Source: Homalodisca vitripennis
Lineage: Eukaryota > Arthropoda > Insecta > Hemiptera > Cicadellidae
DNA: 64,000 nt
Direction: 5' to 3'
NCBI RefSeq assembly: GCF_021130785.1
Contig: NW_025778043.1
Span: 1-64,000, forward strand
Shown here: positions 12,501 to 24,500 of the stretch, one piece after another
How the letters are laid out: every line of letters begins with the position of its first letter
How positions within the stretch are numbered: position 1 is the first letter of the stretch
Position numbers and translations under genes: made by a program
The notes under the pieces: model-generated
Told to the model about the DNA's origin: nothing
Databases searched by the model: none
The model's input: the letters and a program-made list of their open reading frames with translations, nothing else

Positions 12501-15500
12501 TGAATTAGATAGTCTACTATCATATTTTCTTGTACATCTGTAAAAATCTGTCTGGTGTTATACTTGCTAGACCGGGGAAAAGTAGATTGCACAGGATCGT
12601 CCTCATTTTCAGCGTTTGGCAGCTTTTGAAGTCTTTTGTGAAGCATAGATTTAGAAAGTCCATATGTTGCAGCAGCTCCACGGATTGTTTGGTTGCCATT
12701 CCGTATATCCTCAATAGCACATCTGACTGCATCCTCTGAAATTGCAGCTCTCTCGGTTTTTCTTATGTAGGTTCTCACCATCTTCACCCTAAAAAATAAA
12801 TAAATCAATGTATATAACTGTTGTATTTAGATAAAGATAAAACTAGTTAATCTTAAAAAGCCTTTTGAAATCTGTATTGGGCAATAAATATTGCAACCTC
12901 CTTGATTGATGTGGTGTCAAGGCTTGGTTAAGCTATAATTTACTTAATTTTGGTTATGGGAGCAAAACAAAATGTTCTAGATCATGAAAATGACTAAAAA
13001 TGATTCACAACAAGTGTACATGCTAGTTTATTAGCTATACATTTATGAGATGTTAAATAAGTAACTAATATAACACTTGTCCAAAACTACCCCTTGTCCA
13101 CATGTGCCCCCTTGAAAGTGTCCACATGTACCCCACCAGTAGATTGTAGGTGGTTTGAATGCATTCTCATCGATATTTTTTTTTAGGTTAGGATTTATGA
13201 CATCTTCTACACAATAAGGCCCGGCCTCCACTTGCGATTTGTTGTCGCGCGATTGTTTAGTCGCAAAAATAGAACCTATTGTTTTAAATGCAGGCGCATC
13301 CACATGCGACAGAAATGCGACTGCGATTTAAAAAACGCAACTGGACCTATTTTGACCGCGACGCGACTGTCGCGGAAATAAAATGAGTCACACGGACAGG
13401 CATCGACATGCATCCACTGGCGATTATTTAGTCGCATTTTTGACTGAGTACTGTCGAGCGGTGGCTGTTTGTTAACTAAATAAATATGTCTGACAGTGAA
13501 ACCTCTACTAGTAAATTAGTATTATCAGTCATTGATACTGATTTGCTAATTAGTGAAGTAGAAAAGAGACCGGCTCTTTATAATAAACAATTAAAAGAGT
13601 ACAGTGACCGAAATATAAAAGAAAAACTGTGGACTGAAGTGTGTGGTAAAGTGATAGAAAACTGGAATGACCTTACATCAAAAGAAAAAGAAACATAAAG
13701 GTGAGTGATTTAAATATGATAGCATTAATTGGCTAAAAATACCACCTACAGGATATCTAAAAAATGTAGCCTACACTAACTTATAATTTATATCTTATCG
13801 GATTCATTGCAGTTCTATATGTTCCCGATTTAATCAATTTATTTTCGTCTTTGATATTGTATTATCTTATAAATCTATTATATTATCGTCTATTAAAATA
13901 TTGTATGCTTTTTTAATTTATTCCCAACAGTTTTGTTTATTTTTTATTATTATTTCACAAGAAACATTTTTTCAATATTTCATTTTAATAGGGTCTACCT
14001 AATAGGTTTCTGTAAATAAAACATCGTTCATAGTTTTATTAGCAATTTATTTAAACCAAAATGTAGTTTTGGCTAACAAGATATGGTTGTATAAATGATT
14101 AATAATGAAATTATTAAACTTTAGTTACTCTTAACATGTATTAAACAATTTTTTAAACAGAGGTTTCTTCTGTAAATCACTTCCATGTATTATTATGCCA
14201 ACTTCTTCTTATTGATTTAAACATGGTCGTATTGCCAAGGTAATGAGCCTTGAGGTGAAATGAAGTAATCTGCCAAGTAGTCTCTTGCTTCGATACCTGA
14301 AGAGGTACCCCGTACACCGACTTGTTGTATACATACCAGCGGACACTCATAGCATTCATCTTCAACTCGAATACCATCTTTTCTTCTTACAAAGTTGTTG
14401 AGAACGCAGGATGATTTAATAATGTCATCCGCTAAGTTCGTTTGGACATTCAATGGCCGATGGAAAATTCGCCATTTGTTGGCTAAAATACCAAACGTGC
14501 ATTCCACCATTCTTCGAGCACGGCACATTCTGTAGTTGTATACTCTTTGTTTCATGGATAAATTCTTCCTGGGATAAGGCCTCACTATATTTCTTGATGT
14601 AGCAAATGCTTCATCTCCAACTATAACAAATGGCATAGGTTTTCCATTTTCGTCATTAGGAAGAGTTTGAGCTTGAGGGATGTTCAGTTTGCCATCAATC
14701 AACTTTGCACCTAGTGCGGAGTTTTTCAGAATATTTGAATCACTGTTACTACCGTAAGATCCTACATCGATTGCTGTAAAACAATAGTCTGCGTCTACTA
14801 CAGCAAGTAACACAATCGAAAAGTAATTTTTATAATTGTAAAAAAGAGATCCAGAGTGATTTGGCTTCTGAATTCTTATATGTTTGCCGTCAATGGCACC
14901 AATGCAATTTGGGAAGTTCGTTCGCAAGTAAAATTGTTTTGCTATCTCCTTCCAATCTTCCTCTGATTTGGTAGGCATGTGTATTGGTTGTAAACATGTC
15001 CACAATTTTGAGCAAGTATCTTTAATGATGTGACCAATTGTGCTGGCACCCAATAAATATTCAAAGTGTAACGAAATGAAGCTGTTCCCAGTGGCAAGGT
15101 ACCTGAAAATAATAAATTCTGAAAATAAGGAGGTACTATATCAAAAGTGTTATGATGAAGTTATGGCATAGGTTTTACATTTGAAATCAATAAAATATAA
15201 TTTTTAATTATTCTAGGGGGGTTAATACTAAATTTGTATTCCAGGTACAGACGTTTCAAAAAAAGTGGAAGAATTTAAAGGACTGCTTTTTGAGGGAAAT
15301 TGCAGCACAACGAAAAACCACATCAGGCCAAGGAGCAACAAAAAGAAGAAAGTATATCCATTTTGATGCGTTGCTGTTTTTGGTTCCCTTTGTAAAAGGA
15401 AGAGAAACTATTAGTAATATCTCCCTCAATGAAACGGATGGATATGAACCAGAGCAACCACATGATACATCTGATGACATTCAAGAAGGTAATTCTACTG

Positions 15501-18500
15501 CAAGATGCTCACTTGGCATTAATGCACAGACCGAGCGTGAAAGGCGTAAAAATAGTAAGAAACAAAATGCAAACTCATATGAGACATCTTTATTGAACAT
15601 TTTGAAAGCAAGACAAAGTGACGAGGGTAATGAAGATAAACACTTCGCTTTAATGTTGGTTCCAATGTTAGGAAAATTAAATGAAGAGCAAAAGCATTAT
15701 GCTAAGATAGAAATTTTAAACGTCATGAGGCAAGCTCGAAACATTAATCCACGCCCTGGTTACATCAGCTCTTCCCAACATACACAACAGCCACAGCATA
15801 GCCATTCTGCTTACGGACATAATTCTAACCAACCTGTGTATCCACAAAATACTGGGCCAATGCAGAATTTTTACAACGATTTTGCAGGAAGTGTTTTGTC
15901 ATCACCCTCTGCAAGTGGAAGTGATCTTTTTGATTTATCGTAACTCTTTTAATGGGTAAACTACTAACCCTTAGTTATTCCTATAACATTTGATTTTTAT
16001 TAATTTGTACTTGTGTTTTTTAAAATGTTTTGATTTAATAAAGAGTTTTTAATAGATAAACAAATAAGATAATTTGATTTTCTGTAATTATTACTCACCT
16101 CAAAGTCACTGATAGACGTTCTTCTGGTGGTATAGACAATCTCCATTTTGTGTTTTTATATGTAATTGATGGACCAATTATTCTCAAAAGTTCATCAAAA
16201 CTATTTTTCGTCATTCGGTAATACTGAAAGAATTTTATAGGATGTTCACTCAAATCTTCAAATAACTTGTGAAACTGCCCTTTTAGTAATCGCTGACTTG
16301 TTATTGGGTGAACCCAGTAATTATGTTTTCGCCGTTTACGTCTAGCACGAAGTAAAAGCGCGATCACAACACTTGCTTCGATGTCATCCATGATCAAAAT
16401 CTACAACGATTCTGTCGCAAGTGGATGCACCTCAATTAAGTTTTTGCGACTGCGACAAAACAATCGCGCGACAACAAATCGCAAGTGGAGGCCGGGCCTA
16501 AAATGTTGCTTAAATATTACTAAGTTTATAAAAATACCTTATGTTATAAGGAAGAGCCCGAATAAAATAGCTTTTAAAGTTAAAATTTGGGCTCAATTTT
16601 TACTTTTTACATAAAAAACATAAAAAATATTCTTACCTCTTAAACCATGTAGCCAAACAGCACTAAATTTATCTGGAGGAAACAGTAGACCAACACTGTT
16701 CTGTGAACAAAGTTTGAACTAAACTGGTTAGTTGCATGGCGGGAAATTCAAATTGTCCACTTGTGCCCCCTGTCCACATGTGCCCCCCTCTCCCCTACAT
16801 TTCTTGTTACGCTTCAGTAAATTACTCAACCTTTCTAAACTAAAAATATGCATTCATTGTCTACAAAAACATAACACACATTTATTTTGTTATGCATTTT
16901 TTTAATTTACCAAATTTACTGCTTTAATTAAAATCCAAATACAAAAATAAAGCAATTACTGGGAAAAATTAATTAATTATTTTGTTGCAAAAAATGTATC
17001 CAACCAATCCTTATTCTGATTCAGCTTCAGTTCTCAAGCAGTGTTCTTGTGCTGGTTTACTAAATTTTGCACAAGAAGCACTTATTTCGTGTACATGTTC
17101 CTTGCTCACTCTACACATTGAACTTTCCTTCTTTCTATGATAGCTCTGTTGGTGTTTCCTCTCTCCAATAGACCTTGTGCAATCTTGTTTAAAGACTGCT
17201 GGGTATATTTTGGAATATGAGCAATGACAGATTGCCATACAACTTATATTTTTACCAGTGCAAATCCAATTTCCTTCCATCATGGTTATTTTCAGTAGAA
17301 TTAGTGTCATGGTCAGAAGCACTGATAAGGTCCTCATTATTGATTCTGGTTCAGTAAGAAAGTTATCAACTTCTCTCGATATCTTTAAGGATATTGCCTA
17401 ATTCTGGCTTAATTTATTCTCTTCTTAATCCATTATCAAAACTGTAACCAAAAGGTATTAGAAAATAAAACACAAAAAGCACTTTACAATAATAATTAAT
17501 TACATGGACGAATTGTAACAGCAACCCCCACATAAAACGACACCTCAGGGCATTTCGAACCCTGTTTTCACTGCTGCAGAGTGACGTGAACTGACAATAA
17601 CCACAGATGAGTTTTAACAGATCACACATGAGTTAACTACCTACCGAGATGTGCAACATTGCAGCTAACACCCTCTGGTTGTTGTCTCTAGATTTACAAA
17701 GGTGGGGGTCTGAAAACACCCTGTGGCAGTACTTAAGGGTTAAATAATTTAACCCATTTAGGTAGACATACCCACTGGGACATGATGTCAGTCCATGACC
17801 GATAGCCGAGAGCACTAGTTCCTCTTTTGATCTTGTATTAAAAAAAAAATGAATTTACCAAATTTCTGATATATAACATTCAAATGTGCTTTTTGCATAT
17901 TCTGATATGACAACTAACTACGCTTTAGTTTTATTTTAAAGATGGCTAGACCGATTATTATTCTCTGTTTTTGGATTCACTTACCATTTGTTTGAAGCGT
18001 TAGGTTTTATTGTCTAACAGTTTTATATATTAGTATAATTACGAAACATGAAAACTTATTTAAGTTATTATGTAGTCATTGTAAGTATACTTAAAGTAAT
18101 TGTGATAAATTAAAGCATTTTAGTAATAGAAAAAATGTACTTCTTCAAATCTATAAATACTCCACCTGTATGCAATAAAGTATTTTAAAAGTAATGATAA
18201 TCCTTTATTCTGTGTAAACAATACAAATATAAACTGTGGAAAAAATATAATTGAATTTTCTTACAAACAAATACAAATTAAACTTTTTATGTTTTACAAT
18301 TTTATGTGGGTATTTTGTTATAGACAGCAACTATTTTTTCTTTTTTTAAAGCACATTATGGACTCACTACCAGATATGTGATTATAAACAACTATAACTA
18401 AAGTGTTAAAACATTTTTTCCCCATTTTTCTGTAATGTAATGTGCTACTTTCCAATACAGCTGGGATCTGTGAGTAATTGTTTCCCATGCGCTAAGTCGG

Positions 18501-21500
18501 ATGATCTTCCCTCTTCCAAACAATACTACCTCTATGTGAACATCTCTTCTGCTTTACAAATAATTGAAACACATCAGCATGATTCTGTTTAAAAAATATT
18601 TTCACAGTCCTATGTTCAAACATCTTATTTTAACACTATAATCAATTATAAAATAGCGTTTTATTTTCTTATGGAAGAATAATTTCTTGTTAGATAATCT
18701 TTTAAAAGATTTCGTCTGTTTGTTTGCATCATGATGAAAAGTATCATTCAATACTCATCTCGAAAGTTCCATTGTGATACCTTCGCTTTGCTTCTGGTAA
18801 TAAAATGTACTATTTAATAGAAGTTTTAAAAATATAAATAAAATAACATTTTAAAGTTGACCTCATGTTGCAGCTGTTCCCGAGTGTATTGTACAAGGGG
18901 GAGACATCATCAACAACGATGGTTCAGGAGGAGAGAGCATTTACGGGCAATACTTTGAAGATGAAAAAGCAGGCTTATCTGTAAGGAATGCTTATATTGC
19001 ACAATTAACTTAATTTTAAATTTATTATCACAAATATGTTTTTCTTAACACTGTAACTATGTTGTTGTAATTTACCATTTCAAAATAATGTATTTGGTCT
19101 GAGTCAATTGTGTACCCCTTCCGTCTACATGTTTGGTCTGAATCTATTGGGTACCCCTCGATCTACACGTTTGGTCTGAATCAATTGTGTACCCCCATCT
19201 ATAGGTTTGGTCTGAGTCAATTGTGTACCCCTCGATCTACATGTTTGGTCTGAATCTATTGGGTACCCCTCGATCTACACGTTTGGTCTGAATCAATTGT
19301 GTACCCCTCCATCTACACGTTTGGTCTGAGTCAATTGTGGACCTCTCCATCTACATGTTGGTCTGAGTCAATTGTGTACTCCTTGATATACACGTTTGGT
19401 CTGAGTCAATTTTGTACCCATCCATGTACATGTTTGTCTGAGGCAGTTGTGTACCCATCCATCTATATGTTTGGTCTGAGTCAATTGTGTACCCCTTCCG
19501 TCTACATGTTTGGTCTGAATCTATTGGGTACCCCTCGATCTACACGTTTGGTCTGAGTCAATTGTGTACCCCTCCATCTACACGATTGGTCTGAGTCAAT
19601 TGTGTACCCATCCATCTACACGATTGGTCTGAGTCAATTGTGTACCCATCCATCTACATGTTTGTCTGAGGCAGTTGTGTACCCATCCATCTATATGTTT
19701 GGTCTGAGTCAATTGTGTACCCCTTCTGTCTACATGTTTGGTCTGAATCTATTGGGTACCCCTCGATCTACACGTTTGGTCTGAGTCTATTGTGTACCCC
19801 TCCATCTACACGTTTGGTCTGAGTTGATTGTGTACCCCTCCATCTACACGATTGGTCTGAGTCAATTGTGTACCCATCCATCTACATGTTTGTCTGAGGC
19901 AGTTGTGTACCCATCCATCTATATGTTTGGTCTGAGTCAATTGTGTACCCCTTCTGTCTACATGTTTGGTCTGAATCTATTGGGTACCCCTCGATCTACA
20001 CGTTTGGTCTGAGTCTATTGTGTACCCCTCCATCTACACGTTTGGTCTGAGTTGATTGTGTACTCTCTCCATCTACATGATTTGTCTAAGGCAGTTGTGT
20101 ACCCATCCATCTATATGTTTGGTCTGAGTCAATTGTGTACCCATCCATCTACATGTTGGTCTGAGTCAATTGTGTACCCATCCATCTACACGTTTGGTCT
20201 GATTCAATTTTGTACCTCTCCATCTACATGTTGGTCTGAGTCAATTGTATTCAAGGATTAGAAAGTAGATATAATATAAGTACTAATATTCAGATTAAAT
20301 GTTGTCCACTTTCTTACTACTTCGTAGGCTACAACTTCATATCACATCTTTGATAGCTTTATAATATTTGTCCAATTTATAGAATGGATTTCTAGACAGC
20401 CAGTCATGTAACACTACTGAACACGTTTTCTCTGTTAGATTTTGCCATGAATCAGGTAGATTATTATACATTTTTAAGCCTTTATGCTTATGGTAATTCA
20501 CGGATCTAGTTAACCTATACCTTGGTAATTCGAGCTTATTATTATTTCTGGTATTATGGTAATCTGTCATGTTTCTTAAAAGGTATTTGTTAAAATCTTT
20601 CTTAACTAAAAGTAAAACGTCAAATATATACAAATTTACAATGGTTAAAATACTGGTTTTTACAAAAAGTGGTCTACAATGAGTTTAATGGCTTAGAGCC
20701 AGTTAATATTCTTACTGCTTCTCTCTGGAGGATTAAAATCTTCTCTATGCCTACCCCATTCCCCCATATCACTAAACTATACCTTATAATACTTTCAAAA
20801 AATGAATAATAGGCCATTTGTACATAAATGGTAGTTACAGATTCCTTAAATTAGCTAGTAAAACTATTACTCTAGACAATATTTTACAAACTCCATCAAT
20901 GTGACATTTCCATGAAAGTTTAGAATCAATATTTATAGATCTTAAAGAAACAAGTAACTTTTGAGTTTTACTTTGTTTAATCGAAGGCATATTTAGTTCA
21001 AACCAAGTGCCTCCAACAAAGTGCCCTCAGACAAAAAATAATTTTTTAATGAGGAAAGAGGTATCATCGGCATAAATTGTGGTAAAGTTAAACTCTATGT
21101 CTGTTTATCTACATTATTCAATTTTCTCCTTGAGGTTGTCTACTCAAATTATTGGATATTCTGTTAGTCAGACCTTAATTAGGAATTTTATCTCTTCTTC
21201 TCCAGTAAAGAAGCAATGGGTGTACTTTTCCTGACAGTAGAGATTATTGTGACGAATGCTTTTAAACTGTGTTTGCTCGTACCTCTGAAGACATTGTTGT
21301 TGTGGGAGATTAGAGATAACACTACAATCATCTCCGTTTTGTTTGACATTAGCCTAACCATTTTCCAAGGCCTCCTCTTTACAATCTCCAGTGTTAGTGA
21401 CTAGCGACATTATTTACGGAGGAACCGTGATGAGATTTTAATTTATTTTTGGGATGAGGAATTATCCTCCTAAATTCAAGGTTCTTTTGTATTAGTCTTA

Positions 21501-24500
21501 TGGACCAGTTGTTATTGTACAAACCAATCAATACATCTTGTTTATATATTGTTTGTTTGTATCTACAAGTGTTAAAATGGTGAACAATTGTTTTTTCATT
21601 CTCATAATTTAAAATTAAAATCGTGTTATTAACTTTTGCAATATCAATATCAATTTTATTTAAAAAAAGTACAAAAGTACTGACATTGTTCATACACATA
21701 CATAATTTATATAATAAAACAATAATTTACAATGTCGGTTGTCAAATATAATAAAATAACAAACATTTTTAATAATCTAAGTGTATTTATTTATTAATTA
21801 ATAAGTTATGAAAGAACCTATCAAGAAAATAGAGGGTTTCGTTTTGCTTCACAATTTTAAATTTTTATATGTGTGTCTAAAACTCATTTTTGTTTCTAAA
21901 AAACTTACAATGAAAAATACTTTCTTATTTGTGTTAAAGAGTGAGTGTGCTTTAATTTATTACTAATACAAAAAGTAAATCAAATTTACAACATTTGGCT
22001 ATGTTAAATCTTTTACTTACGGGGTTTTTTATACTCTTGGGATAATACAAAACTTAAAAAATATTTTGAGTACAAAAATTACATTACATATACTTTGAAA
22101 CAAAAAAAAACTTGTGTAAGAGAAACATGAGAATATATCTTTAGTTGTAAAATCCTTATATTCTATAAAACTATTTTAACATCAAATGACTTACAGTATA
22201 TTTTTAATGAATTTTGAAAAAAAGCTTGCAATGGTGGAGAAAATCCCTTGGCATTTCATTAAAAAATGACTGCCAGTTCCGGTCACATATCTGACTAACC
22301 TAAACAACTGTGTCGTAAATCAATGTTTTTAATACTCTTTTTAAATTGTTCTTAAAATGTTACTATTAAAACTAGAACAATAATATTTTTATTTTTATGT
22401 ACAATAAGATAAACTATACCCAATGCTCGAGTATAAAATTATATTCATGGATCTTATTACTTGCTCATAAAATAAAAGAAAACTTCGCTTGTTTTTCACA
22501 ATAAAAGAACTTTATTAAAATAAAATAATACTAAAATTGTAATACTTCTCAGTTAGAACTTTTAACGAATTAAATAAATTAAAAGTCACTTGTAATAAAT
22601 TTATTCAAAACAAATAATTAAAATCAAATATTTTTCACACAATATTTATTAATCAGCTTCTAACTGAACTTGTGCTCTCGACTTACTTGTTCGGTACTTC
22701 AATATCATTGTTTGCTGTAATATATTGATTTATTGGTACTTTACTGTACTGACTGAATATTTATAATATATATTTCAAAAAATTTCCTTGAGAGTATGTA
22801 TGGACAAAAAAATTACAAAAGGCTTTGACAGTCTAACTCGATTTAGAGCAGTTTTTAAAAGAGGCAGACTATAACTTTGGTTTAGCTAATTCACATCAGA
22901 TAATTGGGACACCTAAAATAATCAAAAGGTGAGAATCAATATACAAATTAACAATTACAATCAGCAGTTTACTTACTCAGTACTATTCAGTAGCAGTGAG
23001 GGTAAGGTCGGGTCAGTAGCGGCGCTTATCACGTATTACTCAGACTGGCGCTCGAGGCGCAGTATCTCACCGAGCAAGTTTTAATCGTGAAACAGATTAG
23101 TAAATCTGTATATAAGTTCAGTTGAATTTTATTTGACTGATAATGTGAGCATTCATAGCAAATCTTTGTGTACACACATAACAAACTTGTATTATTTTAA
23201 TTTCAGCCAGGACAGAAAATCCTAAATAACTCAATAAGATTTAAATTTTTTGTAATATGTTAGTATTATGATGAAAATAAAAATGTGAGTTTGTTTAATA
23301 ATATTGTGTATTAGTCTTAAATTGAAATTGAAAATACTGGCAAGATCACTGATTCTTGTAAAATGGCGCAAAGCAAATCAAAACAGAAAACAGTTTTCCA
23401 CATTTTGCATTCAGTATGGCACGTCTTAGTCTTCTCTTTGGTGCTACATTAAGGGTGGGAGGGAGGAAGGGAGAGAGATTATAAAAAAATAATTAAGATT
23501 TAAAAGGCGTCAACAAATTACATAACACCACATTTCCTCAAGAACAAAGTTAAAATAAATATATTTGTCAAAAGTTTCTCCATGGTAGGAACTCATCCAC
23601 TGTGTAGAATGGTCGTTGAGTAGGCCATTTTTTTAAATGGAGTTTGAGATTATGGTTTTTTTTTACTCTTCAACCCAACTAGGAGAGTTGTAAAACTTAG
23701 TGCCGGCGTATGTTGGTTTCTTCATGTACAATGCTGTGCAGTGAAATGGAAGATTGCAGTTGTTGGCAAATCTGGTATTGTGTTAATGAAAAGCAGCAAG
23801 TCTTTGAAGTCCATTTGTACAGGCAGACAAAATCACTGCCAGGACGTAGTAAGAAACCACTGTCAGAATTTCCATATCTTGAAAAAATTTCACGTGATTT
23901 ATGTGAATCAATAATTTATATAAAACAAATGATTGATCCCATACTAAAAACTAATAAACATACATACAGGGTCTGTATAATTAAGTAACCGGACTGACTT
24001 CAGGAAATTTTTTATTGGCAAAATATGTACAATTTTTCTTTAGAAATCTTCAAAGTAGTCCCCATTGGAGTCGATAACACACTGATACCGTATTTTCCAA
24101 TCCCTGAACGCTCCCTGGAAGTCGGCAACCTCGATGTTGTCTAGAGCCCTCGTCGTAGCACGTTGAACGTTTTCCAGAGTCCCGAACCGCGTCCCCTTAA
24201 GGTGTCTCTTTAATAGTTATTCCTCCAAAACAAGCAAACATTTCATTCACTCAACTTTTACCTAATATGGTTGCTCACCGACCAGAAGACATAAGACTTG
24301 ATTGTCATTAATCACCTGTTCTAAAATGTCTGCATGAAATTTAAGTGGCATGTGATTGCTTTGTACAAGTAATGTATGAATGAGTCCGAATTTTGTTTCA
24401 TTAAAATCAATGTTACTGGGACAGAAAATTGTTTGTGAGTAAAGGAAATTTTATAACTTTAACTCAGGCATTTTCTTTTGGAAATCAGGAGTTAATATCC

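Larger units (their letters stand above)
13218..16498 (-). mobile_element. PIF/Harbinger DNA transposon with TAA target duplication
   Basis: Both ends begin GGCCCGGCCTCCACTTGCG and stay identical for about 40 bases through TCGCGCGATTGTTT. TAA flanks both sides (13215-13217 and 16499-16501), the 3-bp duplication expected for Harbinger. Just inside the ends are many GTCGCA/TGCGAC motifs. It carries the two genes typical of the family, a DDE transposase and a MADF/Myb-like partner, on opposite strands. It is inserted in the pogo element. The perfect ends and open transposase suggest a young copy. Confidence 0.95.
9931..16795 (-). mobile_element. pogo-family DNA transposon with TA target duplication
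   Basis: The left end reads GGGGAGAGGGGGGCACATG and the right end is its exact inverse, flanked by TA at 9929-9930 and 16796-16797. The terminal repeat is about 25 bp. Extra copies of the GTCCACAAGTGCCCC or GTGGACA core, in both orientations, lie at about 10118-10190, 13078-13135 and 16753-16795. The transposase is on the minus strand. A Harbinger element (13218-16498) is inserted between the transposase 5' end and the right terminus; without it the element is about 3.58 kb. Confidence 0.92.
9615..17739. mobile_element. piggyBac-like element, outer shell of a nested stack
   Basis: TTAA at 9611-9614 is followed by CCCTTAAGTAC. At the other end GTACTTAAGGG is followed by TTAA at 17740-17743. 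TTAA duplication plus CCC...GGG ends is the piggyBac pattern. The matching termini are short (11 bp), so this is the least certain of the TTAA elements. Removing the pogo insertion (9931-16795) leaves about 1.26 kb. The right arm has a minus-strand open frame (17011-17337) rich in Cys and basic residues ([20 protein letters not shown]). It could be a remnant of the Cys-rich C-terminus found in piggyBac transposases, but I cannot confirm that. Confidence 0.55.

Noticed and set aside
19299..20261. A family of repeated short proteins
   Set aside because: The frames come from the 38-bp minisatellite (228-bp period), have no proper starts and lie in an intron.
21394..21699. 101-codon minus-strand frame
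   Set aside because: Asn/Ile/Lys-rich AT-driven frame with no motif or homology that I recognise.
23710..23988. 92-codon + strand frame
   Set aside because: It runs into the mariner terminal repeat and shows no known domain.
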